Source: Heliopora coerulea (Eukaryota > Cnidaria > Anthozoa > Scleralcyonacea > Helioporidae). From it: DNA of 64,000 bases. The stretch is taken from NCBI GenBank assembly GCA_030142905.1, contig JASJOG010000107.1, forward strand, positions 1-64,000. Direction: 5' to 3'. Below the pieces are notes generated by a model. The model had not been told where the DNA came from, searched no databases, and was given only the letters and a program-made list of their open reading frames with translations. Positions 15,363 through 31,020 of the stretch are shown in pieces; within the stretch, counting starts at the first letter, position 1, and each line of letters starts with the position of its first letter. Position numbers and translations under genes: made by a program.

Positions 15363-17699
15363 AAAACTACTTTCCATGTAATAAACTTTCATATTTTGTC
15401 CTTGTATCGAAAGTTGAAAATTGGTCGAAAAATCGTCAAAAACCAAAAGTTAACCCCTTTACTTTTTGGTCAAATTTTTCCACCTAAAATGTTGAAAGTA
15501 ATTTCACCGATAAACCACTGAAATCACTGCAAAACTACTTTCTATGCAATAAACTTTCACATTCTGCTCTTATTTCGAAAGTTGAAAATTGGTCGAAAAA
15601 TCGTCAAAAACCAAAGGTTAACCCCTTTACTTTTTGGTCAAATTTTTCCACCTAAAATATTCAACGAAATTTCGCTCAAAAACCTCTGAAATCACTGCAA
15701 AACTACTTTCTATGCAATAAACTTTCACATTCTGCTCTTATTTGAAAAGTTGAAAATTAGTCGAAAAATCATCAAAAACCAAAGGTTAACCCCTTTACTT
15801 TTTGGTCAAATTTTTCCACCTAAAATATTCAACGTAATTTCGCTCAAAAACCACTCAGATCACTGCAAAACTACTTTCTTTGCAATAAACTTTCACATTC
15901 TGCTCTTATTTGGAAAGTTGAAAATTGGTCAAAAAATCGTAAAAAACAAAGGTTAACCCCTTTACTTTTAGGTCAAATTTTACCACCTAAAATATTCAAC
16001 GTAATTTCACCGAAAAACCACTCAAATCACTGAAAAACTAGTTTCTATGCAATAAACTTTCATATTTTCACCTTATTTCGAAAGTTGGAAATTGGTCGAA
16101 AAATCGTCAAAAACCAAATGTTAAACCCTTTACTTTTTGGTCAAATTTTTCCACCTAAAATATTCAACGTAATTTCACCGAAAACCCACTGAAATCACTG
16201 AAAAACTAGTTTCTATGCAATAAACTTTCATACCTTGACCTTATTTCGAAAGTTGGAAATTGGTCGAAAAATCGTCAAAAACCAAAGGTTAACCCCTTTA
16301 CTTTTTGGTCAAATTTTTCCATCTAAAATGTTCAACGTAATTTCACCGAAAAAACAACTCAAATCACTGCAAAACTAGTTTCTATGCAATAAACTTTCAT
16401 ACCTTGACCTTATTTCGAAAGTTGGAAATTGGTCGAAAAATCGTCAAAAACCAAAGGTTAACCCCTTTACTTTTTGGTCAAATTTTTCCACCTAAAATGT
16501 TGAAAGTAATTTCACCGATAAACCACTGAAATCACTGCAAAACTACTTTCTATGCAATAAACTTTCATACCTTGACCTTATTTCGAAAGTTGGAAATTGG
16601 TCGAAAAATCGTCAAAAACCAAAGGTTAACCCCTTTACTTTTTGGTCAAATTTTTCCACCTAAAATGTTCAACGTAATTTCACCGAAAAACCACTCAAAT
16701 CACTGCAAAACTACTTTCTATGCAATTAACTTTCATATTTTGACCTTATTTCGAAAGTTGGAAACATGTCGAAAAATCGTTAAAAAGCAAAGGTTAACCC
16801 CTTTACTTTTTGGTCAAATTTTTCCACCTAAAATATTCACCGTAATTTCACCGATAAACCACTGAAATCACTGCAAAACTACTTTCTATGCAATAAACTT
16901 TCATATTTTGACCTTATTTCGAAAGTTGGAAATTGGTCAAAAAATCGTCAAAAACCAAAGGTTAACCCCTTTACTTTTTGGTCAAATTTTTCCATCTAAA
17001 ATGTTCAACGTAATTTCACCGAAAAAACAACTCAAATCACTGTAAAACTAGTTTCTAGGCAATAAACTTTCATACCTTGACCTTATTTTGAAAGTTGGAA
17101 ATTGGTCGAAAAATCGTCAAATACCAAAGGTTAACCCCTTTACTTTTTAGTCAAATTCTTCCACATAAAATATTCAACGTAATTTCACCGAAAAACCACT
17201 GAAATCACTGCAAAACTACTTTCTATGCAATAAACTTTCACATTCTGCTCTTATTTCGAAAGTTGAAAATTGGTCGAAAAATCGTCAAAAACCAAAGGTT
17301 AACCCCTTTACATTTTGGTCAAATTTTTACACCTAAAATTTTCAACGTAATTTCGCTCAAAAACCACTCAAATCACTGCAAAACTACTTTCTATGCAATA
17401 AACTTTCACATTCTGCTCTTATTTGAAAAGTTGAAAATTAGTCGAAAAATCATCAAAAACCAAAGGTTAACCCCTTTACTTTTTGTTCAAATTTTTCCAC
17501 CTAAAATATTCAACGTAATTTCGCTCAAAAACCACGCAGATCACTGCAAAACTATTTTCTTTCCAATAAACTTTCACATTCTGCTCTTATTTGGAAAGTT
17601 GAAAATTGGTCGAAAAATCGTAAAAAACCAAAGGTTAACCCCTTTACTTTTAGGTCAAATTTTACCACCTAAAATATTCAACGTAATTTCACCGAAAAA

Positions 17700-19100
17700 C
17701 CACTGAAATCACTGCAAAACTAGTTTCTATGCAATAAACTTTCATATTTTCACCTTATTTCGAAAGTTGGAAACATGTCGAAAAATTGTCAAAAACCAAA
17801 TGTTAACCCCTTTACTTTTTGGTCAAATTTTTCCACCTAAAATATTCAACGTAATTTCACCGAAAACCCACTGAAATCACTGCAAAACTAGTTTCTATGC
17901 AATAAACTTTCATACCTTGACCTTATTTCGAAAGTTGGAAATTGGTCGAAAAATCGTCAAAAACCAAAGGTTAACCCCTTTACTTTTTGGTCAAATTTTT
18001 CCACCTAAAATGTTCAACGTAATTTCACCGAAAAACCACTCAAATCACTGCAAAACTACTTTCTATGCAATGAACTTTCACATTCTGCTCTTATTTGAAA
18101 ATATGAAAATTAGTCGAAAAATCATCAAAAACCAAAGGTTAACCCCTTTACTTTTTGGTCAAATTTTTCCACCTAAAATATTCAACGAAATTTCGCTCAA
18201 AAACCACTCAGATCACAGCAAAACTACTTTCTTTGCAATAAACTTTCACATTCTGCTCTTATTTGGAAAGTTGAAAATTGGACGAAAAATCGTAGAAAAC
18301 CAAAGGTTAACCCCTTTACTTTTAGGTCAAATTTTACCACCTAAAATATTCAACGTAATTTGACCGAAAAACCACTGAAATCACTGCAAAACTAGTTTCT
18401 ATGCAATAAACTTTCATATTTTGACCTTATTTCGAAAGTTGGAAACATGTCAAAAAATCGTTAAAAAGCAAAGGTTAACCCCTTTACTTTTTGGTCAAAT
18501 TTTTCCACCTAAAATATTCAACGTAATTTCACCGAAAACCCACTGAAATCACTGCAAAACTAGTTTCTATGCAATAAACTTTCATACCTTGACCTTATTT
18601 CGAAAGTTGGAAATTGGTCGAAAAATCGTCAAAAACCAAAGGTTAACCCCTTTACTTTTTGGTCAAATTTTTCCACCTAAAATGTTCAACGTAATTTCAC
18701 CGAAAAACCACTCAAATCACTGCAAAACTACTTTCTATGCAATGAACTTTCACATTCTGCTCTTATTTGAAAATATGAAAATTAGTCGAAAAATCATCAA
18801 AAACCAAAGGTTAACCCCTTTACTTTTTGGTCAAATTTTTCCACCTAAAATATTCAACGAAATTTCGCTCAAAAACCACTCAGATCACAGCAAAACTACT
18901 TCCTTTGCAATAAACTTTCACATTCTGCTCTTATTTGGAAAGTTGAAAATTGGTCGAAAAATCGTAGAAAACCAAAGGTTAACCCCTTTACTTTTAGGTC
19001 AAATTTTACCACCTAAAATATTCAACGTAATTTGACCGAAAAACCACTGAAATCACTGCAAAACTAGTTTCTATGCAATAAACTTTCATATTTTGACCTT
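17700..19100 (+). repeat. Tandem four-monomer higher-order unit (672 bp)
   Basis: The segment starting at 17,917 recurs at 18,589 with only scattered differences. Both copies share the rare GCAATGAACTTTCA, GAAAATATGAAAATTAG and GATCACAGC variants and the unusual GTAATTTGACCG monomer. Confidence 0.85.
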
Positions 19101-20899
19101 ATTTCGAAAGTTGGAAACATGTCGAAAAATCGTTAAAAAGCAAAGGTTAACCCCTTTACTTTTTGGTCAAATTTTTCCACCTAAAATATTCACCGTAATT
19201 TCACCGATAAACCACTGAAATCACTGCAAAACTACTTTCTATGCAATAAACTTTCATATAATGACCTTATTTCGAAAGTTGGAAATTGGTCTAAAAATCG
19301 TCAAAAACCAAAGGTTAACCCCTTTACTTTTTGGTCAAATTTTTACACCTAAAATTTTCAACGTAATTTCGCTCAAAAACCACTCAAATCACTGTAAAAC
19401 TACTTTCTATGCAATAAACTTTCACATTCTGCTCTTATTTCGAAAGTTGAAAATTGGTCGAAAAATCGTCAAAAACCAAAGGTTAACCCCTTTACATTTT
19501 GGTCAAATTTTTACACCTAAAATTTTCAACGTAATTTCGCTCAAAAACCACTGAAATCACTGCAAAACTACTTTCTATGCAATAAACTTTCACATTCTGC
19601 TCTTATTTCGAAAGTTGAAAATTGGTCGAAAAATCGTCAAAAACCAAAGGTTAACCCCTTTACATTTTGGTCCAATTTTTACACCTAAAATTTTCAACGT
19701 AATTTCGCTCAAAAACCACTGAAATCACTGCAAAACTACTTTCTATGCAATAAACTTTCACATTCTGCTCTTATTTCGAAAGTTAGAAATTGGTCGAAAA
19801 ATCGTCAAAAACCAAAGGTTAACCCCTTTACTTTTTGGTCAAATTCTTCCACCTAAAATATTCAACGTAATTTCACCGAAAAACCACTCAAATCACTGCA
19901 AAACTACTTTCCATGTAATAAACTTTCATATTTTGTCCTTGTATCGAAAGTTGAAAATTGGTCGAAAAATCGTCAAAAACCAAAGGTTAACCCCTTTACA
20001 TTTTCGTCAAATTTTTCCACCTAAAATGTTGAAAGTAATTTCACCGATAAACCACTCAAATCACTGTAAAACTACTTTCTATGCAATAAACTTTCATATT
20101 TTCACCATATTTCGAAAGTTAGAAATTGGTCTAAGAATCGTCAAAAACCAAAGGTTAACCCCTTTACTTTTTGGTCAAATTTTTCCACCTAAAATAGTCA
20201 ACGTAATTTCGCTCAAAAACCACTCAGGTCACTGCAAAACTACTTTCTTTGCAATAAACTTTCACATTCTGCTCTTATTTGGAAAGTTGAAAATTGGTCA
20301 AAAAATCGTAAAAAACAAAGGTTAACCCCTTTACTTTTTGGTCTAATTTTTCCACCTAAAATATTCAACGTAATTTCACCGAAAAACCACTGAAATCACT
20401 GCAAAACTAGTTTCTATGCAATAAACTTTCATATTTTCACCTTATTTCGAAAGTATGAAACATTTCGAAAAATTGTCAAAAACCAAATGTTAACCCCTTT
20501 ACTTTTTGGTCAAATTTTTCCACCTAAAATATTAAACGTAATTTCGCTCAAAAACCACTCAGATCACTGCAAAACTTCTTTCTATGCAATAAACTTTCAC
20601 ATTCTGCTCTTATTTGGAAAGTTGAAAATTAGTCGAAAAATCGTAAAAAACCAAAGGTTAACCCCTTTACTTTTTGGTCAAATTTTTCCACCTAAAATAT
20701 TCAACGTAATTTCACCGAAAAACCACTCAAATCACTGCAAAACTACTTTCCATGTAATAAACTTTCATATTTTGTCCTTGTATCGAAAGTTGAAAATTGG
20801 TCGAAAAATCGTCAAAAACCAAAAGTTAACCCCTTTACATTTTGGTCAAATTTTTCCACCTAAAATGTTGAAAGTAATTTCACCGATAAACCACTGAAA

Positions 20900-23800
20900 T
20901 CACTGCAAAACTACTTTCTATGCAATAAACTTTCATATTTTCACCATATTTTGAAAGTTGGAAATTGGTCTAAGAATCGTCAAAAACCAAAGGTTAACCC
21001 CTTTACATTTTGGTCAAATTTTTACACCTAAAATTTTCAACGTAATTTCGCTCAAAAACCACTGAAATCACTGCAAAACTACTTTCTATGCAATAAACTT
21101 TCACATTCTGCTCTTATTTCGAAAGTTGAAAATTGGTCGAAAAATCGTCAAAAACCAAAGGTTAACCCCTTTACATTTTGGTCAAATTTTTACACCTAAA
21201 ATTTTCAACGTAATTTCGCTCAAAAACCACTCAAATCACTGCAAAACTACTTTCTATGCAATAAACTTTCAGATTCTGCTCTTATTTGAAAAGTTGAAAA
21301 TTAGTCGAAAAATCATCAAAAACCAAAGGTTAACCCCTTTACTTTTTGGTCAAATTTTTCCACCTAAAATATTCAACGAAATTTCGCTCAAAAACCACTC
21401 AGATCACAGCAAAACTACTTTCTTTGCAATAAACTTTCACATTCTGCTCTTATTTGGAAAGTTGAAAATTGGTCGAAAAATCGTAGAAAACCAAAGGTTA
21501 ACCCCTTTACTTTTAGGTCAAATTTTACCACCTAAAATATTCAACGTAATTTCACCGAAAAACCACTGAAATCACTGCAAAACTAGTTTCTATGCAATAA
21601 ACTTTCATATTTTCACCTTATTTCGAAAGTTGGAAACATGTCGAAAAATTGTAAAAAACCAAATGTTAACCCCTTTACTTTTTGGTCAAATTTTTCCACC
21701 TAAAATATTCAACGTAATTTCACCGAAAACCCACTGAAATCACTGCAAAACTAGTTTCTATGCAATAAACTTTCACATTCTGCTCTTATTTGAAAAGTTG
21801 AAAATTAGTCGAAAAATCATCAAAAACCAAAGGTTAACCCCTTTACTTTTTGGTCAAATTTTTCCACCTAAAATATTCAACGTAATTTCGCTCAAAAACC
21901 ACTCAGATCACTGCAAAACTACTTTCTTTGCAATAAACTTTCACATTCTGCTCTTATTTGGAAAGTTGAAAATTGGTCGAAAAATCGTAGAAAACCAAAG
22001 GTTAATCCCTTTACATTTTGGTCAAATTTTTCCACCTAAAATGTTGAAAGTAATTTCACCGATAAACCACTCAAATCACTGTAAAACTAATTTCTATGCA
22101 ATAAACTTTCATATTTTCACCATATTTCGAAAGTTAGAAATTGGTCTAAGAATCGTCAAAAACCAAAGGTTAACCCCTTTACTTTTTGGTCAAATTTTTC
22201 CACCTAAAATATTCACCGTAATTTCACCGAAAAACCACTCAAATCAGTGCAAAACTACTTTCTATGCAATAAACTTTCACATTCTGCTCTTATTTCGAAA
22301 GTTGAAAATTAGTCGAAAAATCGTCAAAAACCAAAGGTTAACCCCTTTTCTTTTTGGTCAAATTTTTCCACCTAAAATATTAAACGTAATTTCGCTCAAA
22401 AACCACTCAGATCACTGCAAAACTACTTTCTATGCAATAAACTTTCACATTCTGCTCTTATTTGGAAAGTTGAAAATTAGTCGAAAAATCGTAAAAAACC
22501 AAAGGTTAACCCCTTTACTTTTTGGTCAAATTTTTCCACCTAAAATATTCAACGTAATTTCACCGAAAAACCACTCAAATCACTGAAAAACTACTTTCCA
22601 TGTAATAAACTTTCATATTTTGTCCTTGTATCGAAAGTTGAAAATTGGTCGAAAAATCGTCAAAAACCAAAAGTTAACCCCTTTACATTTTGGTCAAATT
22701 TTTCCACCTAAAATGTTGAAAGTAATTTCACCGATAAACCACTGAAATCACTGCAAAACTACTTTCTATGCAATAAACTTTCATATTTTCACCATATTTC
22801 GAAAGTTGGAAATTGGTCTAAGAATCGTCAAAAACCAAAGGTTAACCCATTTACATTTTGGTCAAATTTTTACACCTAAAATTTTCAACGTAATTTCGCT
22901 CAAAAACCACTGAAATCACTGCAAAACTACTTTCTATGCAATAAACTTTCACATTCTGCTCTTATTTCGAAAGTTGAAAATTAGTCGAAAAATCGTTTAA
23001 AACCAAAGGTTAACCCCTTTTCTTTTTGGTCAAATTTTTCCACCTAAAATATTAAACGTAATTTCGCTCAAAAACCACTCAGATCACTGCAAAACTACTT
23101 TCTATGCAATAAACTTTCACATTCTGCTCTTATTTGGAAAGTTGAAAATTAGTCGAAAAATCGTAAAAAACCAAAGGTTAACCCCTTTACTTTTTGGTCA
23201 AATTTTTCCACCTAAAATATTCAACGTAATTTCACCGAAAAACCACTCAAATCACTGCAAAACTACTTTCCATGTAATAAACTTTCATATTTTGTCCTTG
23301 TATCGAAAGTTGAAAATTGGTCGAAAAATCGTCAAAAACCAAAAGTTAACCCCTTTACATTTTGGTCAAATTTTTCCACCTAAAATGTTGAAAGTAATTT
23401 CACCGATAAACCACTGAAATCACTGCAAAACTACTTTCTATGCAATAAACTTTCATATTTTCACCATATTTTGAAAGTTGGAAATTGGTCTAAGAATCGT
23501 CAAAAACCAAAGGTTAACCCCTTTACATTTTGGTCAAATTTTTACACCTAAAATTTTCAACGTAATTTCGCTCAAAAACCACTGAAATCACTGCAAAACT
23601 ACTTTCTATGCAATAAACTTTCACATTCTGCTCTTATTTCGAAAGTTGAAAATTGGTCGAAAAATCGTCAAAAACCAAAGGTTAACCCCTTTACATTTTG
23701 GTCAAATTTTTACACCTAAAATTTTCAACGTAATTTCGCTCAAAAACCACTCAAATCACTGCAAAACTACTTTCTATGCAATAAACTTTCAGATTCTGCT

Positions 23801-25120
23801 CTTATTTGAAAAGTTGAAAATTAGTCGAAAAATCATCAAAAACCAAAGGTTAACCCCTTTACTTTTTGGTCAAATTTTTCCACCTAAAATATTCAACGAA
23901 ATTTCGCTCAAAAACCACTCAGATCACAGCAAAACTACTTTCTTTGCAATAAACTTTCACATTCTGCTCTTATTTGGAAAGTTGAAAATTGGTCGAAAAA
24001 TCGTAGAAAACCAAAGGTTAACCCCTTTACTTTTAGGTCAAATTTTACCACCTAAAATATTCAACGTAATTTCACCGAAAAACCACTGAAATCACTGCAA
24101 AACTAGTTTCTATGCAATAAACTTTCATATTTTCACCTTATTTCGAAAGTTGGAAACATGTCGAAAAATTGTAAAAAACCAAATGTTAACCCCTTTACTT
24201 TTTGGTCAAATTTTTCCACCTAAAATATTCAACGTAATTTCACCGAAAACCCACTGAAATCACTGCAAAACTACTTTCTATGCAATAAACTTTCACATTC
24301 TGCTCTTATTTGAAAAGTTGAAAATTAGTCGAAAAATCATCAAAAACCAAAGGTTAACCCCTTTACTTTTTGGTCAAATTTTTCCACCTAAAATATTCAA
24401 CGTAATTTCGCTCAAAAACCACTCAGATCACTGCAAAACTACTTTCTTTGCAATAAACTTTCACATTCTGCTCTTATTTGGAAAGTTGAAAATTGGTCGA
24501 AAAATCGTAGAAAACCAAAGGTTAATCCCTTTACTTTTTGGTCAAATTTTTCCACCTAAAATGTTGAAAGTAATTTCACCGATAAACCACTCAAATCACT
24601 GTAAAACTAATTTCTATGCAATAAACTTTCATATTTTCACCATATTTCGAAAGTTAGAAATTGGTCTAAGAATCGTCAAAAACCAAAGGTTAACCCCTTT
24701 ACTTTTTGGTCAAATTTTTCCACCTAAAATATTCCTCGTAATTTCACCGAAAAACCACTCAAATCAGTGCAAAACTACTTTCTATGCAATAAACTTTCAC
24801 ATTCTGCTCTTATTTCGAAAGTTTAAAATTAGTCGAAAAATCGTCAAAAACCAAAGGTTAACCCCTTTTCTTTTTGGTCAAATTTTTCCACCTAAAATAT
24901 TAAACGTAATTTCGCTCAAAAACCACTCAGATCACTGCAAAACTACTTTCTATGCAATAAACTTTCACATTCTGCTCTTATTTGGAAAGTTGAAAATTAG
25001 TCGAAAAATCGTAAAAAACCAAAGGTTAACCCCTTTACTTTTTGGTCAAATTTTTCCACCTAAAATATTCAACGTAATTTCACCGAAAAACCACTCAAAT
25101 CACTGAAAAACTACTTTCCA
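20900..25120 (+). repeat. Higher-order duplication, period 2,520 bp (15 monomers)
   Basis: Segments starting at 21,126 and 21,798 recur at 23,646 and 24,318. They share GTTTCTATG/CTTTCAGATTCTG variants, GATCACAGC and the GGTTAATCCC monomer (22,004 and 24,524). Small differences (CATTTTGG against CTTTTTGG) show later divergence. Confidence 0.85.
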
Positions 25121-28100
25121 TGTAATAAACTTTCATATTTTGTCCTTGTATCGAAAGTTGAAAATTGGTCGAAAAATCGTCAAAAACCAAAAGTTAACCC
25201 CTTTACATTTTGGTCAAATTTTTCCACCTAAAATGTTGAAAGTAATTTCACCGATAAACCACTGAAATCACTGCAAAACTAATTTCTATGCAATAAACTT
25301 TCATATTTTAACCATATTTCGAAAGTTGGAAATTGGTCTAAGAATCGTCAAAAACCAAAGGTTAACCCCTTTACATTTTGGTCAAATTTTTACACCTAAA
25401 ATTTTCAACGTAATTTCGCTCAAAAACCACTGAAATCACTGCAAAACTACTTTCTATGCAATAAACTTTCACATTCTGCTCTTATTTCGAAAGTTGAAAA
25501 TTGGTCGAATAATCGTCAAAAACCAAAGGTTAACCCCTTTACATTTTGATCAAATTTTTACACCTAAAATTTTCAACGTAATTTCGCTCAAAAACCACTC
25601 AAATCACTGCAAAACTACTTTCTATGCAATGAACTTTCACATTCTGCTCTTATTTGAAAATATGAAAATTAGTCGAAAAATCATCAAAAACCAAAGGTTA
25701 ACCCCTTTACTTTTTGGTCAAATTTTTCCACCTAAAATATTCAACGAAATTTCGCTCAAAAACCACTCAGATCACAGCAAAACTACTTTCTTTGCAATAA
25801 ACTTTCACATTCTGCTCTTATTTGGAAAGTTGAAAATTGGTCGAAAAATCGTAGAAAACCAAAGGTTAACCCCTTTACTTTTAGGTCAAATTTTACCACC
25901 TAAAATATTCAACGTAATTTCACCGAAAAACCACTGAAATCACTGCAAAACTAGTTTCTATGCAATAAACGTTCATATTTTCACCTTATTTCGAAAGTTG
26001 GAAACATGTCGAAAAATTGTAAAAAACCAAATGTTAACCCCTTTACTTTTTGGTCAAATTTTTCCACCTAAAATATTCAACGTAATTTCACCGAAAACCC
26101 ACTGAAATCACTGCAAAACTAGTTTCTATGCAATAAACTTTCATACCTTGACCTTATTTCGAAAGTTGGAAATTGGTCGAAAAATCGTCAAAAACCAAAG
26201 GTTAACCCCTTTACTTTTTGGTCAAATTTTTCCACCTAAAATGTTCAACGTAATTTCACCGAAAAACCACTCAAATCACTGCAAAACTACTTTCTTTGCA
26301 ATAAACTTTCACATTCTGCTCTTATTTGAAAAGTTGAAAATTAGTCGAAAAATCATCAAAAACCAAAGGTTAACCCCTTTACTTTTTGGTCAAATTTTTC
26401 CATCTAAAATATTCAACGAAATTTCGCTTAAAAACCACTCAGATCACTGCAAAACTACTTTCTTTGCAATAAACTTTCACATTCTGCTCTTATTTGGAAA
26501 GTTGAAAATTGGTCGAAAAATCGTAGAAAACCAAAGGTTAACCCCTTTACTTTTAGGTCAAATTTTACCACCTAAAATATTCAACGTAATTTGACCGAAA
26601 AACCACTGAAATCACTGCAAAACTAGTTTCTATGCAATAAACTTTCATATTTTCACCTTATTTCGAAAGTTGGAAACATGTCGAAAAATTGTAAAAAACC
26701 AAATTTTAAACCCTTTACTTTTTGGTCAAATTTTTCCACCTAAAATATTCAACGTAATTTCACCGAAAACCCACTGAAATCACTGCAAAACTAGTTTCTA
26801 TGCAATAAACTTTCATACCTTGACCTTATTTCGAAAGTTGGAAATTGGTCGAAAAATCGTCAAAAACCAAAGGTTAACCCATTTACTTTTTGGTCAAATT
26901 TTTCCACCTAAAATGTTCAACGTAATTTCACCGAAAAACCACACAAATCACTGCAAAACTACTTTCTATGCAATAAACTTTCATATTTTGACCTTATTTC
27001 GAAAGTTGGAAACATGTCGAAAAATCGTTAAAAAGCAAAGGTTAACCCCTTTACTTTTTGGTCAAATTTTTCCACCTAAAATATTCACCGTAATTTCACC
27101 GATAAACCACTGAAATCACTGCAAAACTACTTTCCATGTAATAAACTTTCATATTTTGTCCTTGTATCGAAAGTTGAAAATTGGTCGAAAAATCGTCAAA
27201 AACCAAAGGTTAACCCCTTTACTTTTTGGTCAAATTTTTCCACCTAAAATATTCAACGTAATTTCACCGAAAAACCACTGAAATCACTGCAAAACTAGTT
27301 TTTATGCAATAAACTTTCATACCTTGACCTTATTTCGAAAGTTGGAAATTGGTCGAAAAATCATCAAAAACCAAAGGTTAACCCCTTTACTTTTTGGTCA
27401 AATTCTTCCACCTAAAATATTCAACATAATTTCATGGAAAACCCACTGAAATCACAGCAAAACTAGTTTATATGCAATAAACCTTCTTATTTTGACCTTA
27501 TTTCGAAAGTTTTAAATTGGTCAAAAAATCATCAAAAACCAAAGGTTAACCCCTTTACTTTTTGGTCAAATTTTTCCACCCAAAATTTTCAACGTAATTT
27601 CACTCAAAAACCACTCAGATGACTGCAAAACTACTTTCTATGCAATAAACTTTCACATTCTGCTCTTATTTGGAAAGTTGAAAATTGGTCGTAAAATCGT
27701 CAAATACCAAAGGTTAACCCCTTTACTTTTTGGTAAATTTCTTCCACCTAAAATATTCAACGTAATTTCACCGAAAACCCACTCAAATCACGGCAAAACT
27801 AGTTTCTATGCAATAAACTTTCATATTTTCACCTTATTTCGAAAGTTGGATATTGGTCGAAAGATTGTCAAAAACGAAATGTTAACCAGTTTAGTTTTTG
27901 GTCAAATTTTTCCACCTAAAACATTGAACGTAATTTCACCGAAAAACCACTCAAATCACTGCAAAACTACTTTCTATGCAATAAACTTTCATATTTTCAC
28001 CTTATTTCGAAAGTTGGAAACATGTCGAAAAATTGTCAAAAACCAAATGTTAACACCTTTACTTTTTGGTCAAATTTTTCCACCTAAAATATTCCAAGTA

Positions 28101-29129
28101 ATTCACCGAAAGTCCACTGAAATCACTGCAAAACTAGTTTCTATGCAATAAACTTTCATACCTTGACCTTATTTCGAAAGTTGGAAATTGGTCGAAAAAT
28201 CGTCAAAAACCAAAGGTTAACCCCTTTACTTTTTGGTCAAATTTTTCCACCTAAAATATTCAACGTAATTTCACCGAAAAACCACTGAAATCATTGCAAA
28301 ACTACTTTCTATGCAATAAACTTTCATACCTTGACCTTATTTCGAAAGTTGGAAATTGGTCGAAAAATCGTCAAAAACCAAAGGTTAACCCCTTTACTTT
28401 TTGGTCAAATTTTTCCACTTAAAACATTCCACGTAATTTCACCGAAAAACCACTCAAATCACTGCAAAACTACTTTCTATGCAATAAACTTTCATATTTT
28501 CACCTTATTTCGAAAGTTGGAAACATGTCGAAAAATTGTCAAAAACCAAATGTTAACACCTTTACTTTTTGGTCAAATTTTTCCACCTAAAATATTCCAC
28601 GTAATTTCACCGAAAATCCACTGAAATCACTGCAAAACTAGTTTCTATGCAATAAACTTTCATACCTTGACCTTATTTCGAAAGTTGGAAATTGGTCGAA
28701 AAATCGTCAAAAACCAAAGGTTAACCCCTTTACTTTTTGGTCAAATTTTTCCACCTAAAATATTCAACGTAATTTCACCGAAAAACCACTGAAATCACTG
28801 CAAAACTACTTTCTATGCAATAAACTTTCATACCTTGACCTTATTTCGAAAGTTGGAAATTGGTCGAAAAATCGTCAAAAACCAAAGGTTAACCCCTTTA
28901 CTTTTTGGTCAAATTTTTCCACCTAAAATGTTCAACGTAATTTCACCGAAAAACCACTCAAATCACTGCAAAACTACTTTCTATGCAATTAACTTTCATA
29001 TTTTGACCTTATTTCGAAAGTTGGAAACATGTCGAAAAATCGTTAAAAAGCAAAGGTTAACCCCTTTACTTTTTGGTCAAATTTTTCCACCTAAAATATT
29101 CACCGTAATTTCACCGATAAACCACTGAA

Positions 29130-31020
29130 ATCACTGCAAAACTACTTTCTATGCAATAAACTTTCATATTTTGACCTTATTTCGAAAGTTGGAAATTGGT
29201 CAAAAAATCGTCAAAAACCAAAGGTTAACCCCTTTACTTTTTGGTCAAATTTTTCCATCTAAAATGTTCAACGTAATTTCACCGAAAAAACAACTCAAAT
29301 CACTGTAAAACTAGTTTCTAGGCAATAAACTTTCATACCTTGACCTTATTTTGAAAGTTGGAAATTGGTCGAAAAATCGTCAAATACCAAAGGTTAACCC
29401 CTTTACTTTTTAGTCAAATTCTTCCACATAAAATATTCAACGTAATTTCACCGAAAAACCACTCAAATCACTGCAAAACTACTTTCTATGCAATAAACTT
29501 TCACATTCTGCTCTTATTTGAAAAGTTGAAAATTAGTCGAAAAATCATCAAAAACCAAAGGTTAACCCCTTTACTTTTTGGTCAAATTTTTCCACCTAAA
29601 ATATTCAACGTAATTTCGCTCAAAAACCACTCAGATCACTGCAAAACTACTTTCTTTGCAATAAACTTTCACATTCTGCTCTTATTTGAAAAGTTGAAAA
29701 TTAGTCGAAAAATCGTAAAAAACCAAAGGTTAACCCCTTTACTTTTTGGTCAAATTTTACCACCTAAAATATTCAACGTAATTTCACCGAAAAACCACTC
29801 AAATCACTGCAAAACTACTTTCTATGCAATAAACTTTCATATTTTCACCTTATTTCGAAAGTTGGAAACATGTCGAAAAATTGTCAAAAACCAAAGGTTA
29901 ACCCCTTTACTTTTTGGTCAAATTTTTCCACCTAAAATATTCAACGTAATTTCACCGAAAACCCACTGAAATCACTGCAAAACTACTTTCTATGCAATAA
30001 ACTTTCATACCTTGACCTTATTTCGAAAGTTGGAAATTGGTCGAAAAATCGTCAAAAACCAAAGGTTAACCCCTTTACTTTTTGGTCAAATTTTTCCACC
30101 TAAAATATTCACCGTAATTTCACCGATAAACCACTGAAATCACTGCAAAACTACTTTCTGTGCAATAAACTTTCATATTTTGACCTTATTTCGAAAGTTG
30201 GAAATTGGTCAAAAAATCGTCAAAAACCAAAGGTTAACCCCTTTACTTTTTGGTCAAATTTTTCCATCTAAAATGTTCAACGTAATTTCACCGAAAAAAC
30301 AACTCAAATCACTGTAAAACTAGTTTCTAGGCAATAAACTTTCATACCTTGACCTTATTTTGAAAGTTGGAAATTGGTCGAAAAATCGTCAAATACCAAA
30401 GGTTAACCCCTTTACTTTTTAGTCAAATTCTTCCACATAAAATATTCAACGTAATTTCACCGAAAAACCACTCAAATCACTGCAAAACTACTTTCTATGC
30501 AATAAACTTTCACATTCTGCTCTTATTTGAAAAGTTGAAAATTAGTCGAAAAATCATCAAAAACCAAAGGTTAACCCCTTTACTTTTTGGTCAAATTTTT
30601 CCACCTAAAATATTCAACGTAATTTCGCTCAAAAACCACTCAGATCACTGCAAAACTACTTTCTTTGCAATAAACTTTCACATTCTGCTCTTATTTGAAA
30701 AGTTGAAAATTAGTCGAAAAATCGTAAAAAACCAAAGGTTAACCCCTTTACTTTTTGGTCAAATTTTACCACCTAAAATATTCAACGTAATTTCACCGAA
30801 AAACCACTCAAATCACTGCAAAACTACTTTCTATGCAATAAACTTTCATATTTTCACCTTATTTCGAAAGTTGGAAACATGTCGAAAAATTGTCAAAAAC
30901 CAAAGGTTAACCCCTTTACTTTTTGGTCAAATTTTTCCACCTAAAATATTCAACGTAATTTCACCGAAAACCCACTGAAATCACTGCAAAACTACTTTCT
31001 ATGCAATAAACTTTCATACC
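29130..31020 (+). repeat. Higher-order duplication, period 1,009 bp (6 monomers)
   Basis: The block starting at 29,358 recurs at 30,367 with an identical six-monomer variant order, including GTTTCTAGGCAATAAAC and TTCCACATAAAATATTC. Confidence 0.85.
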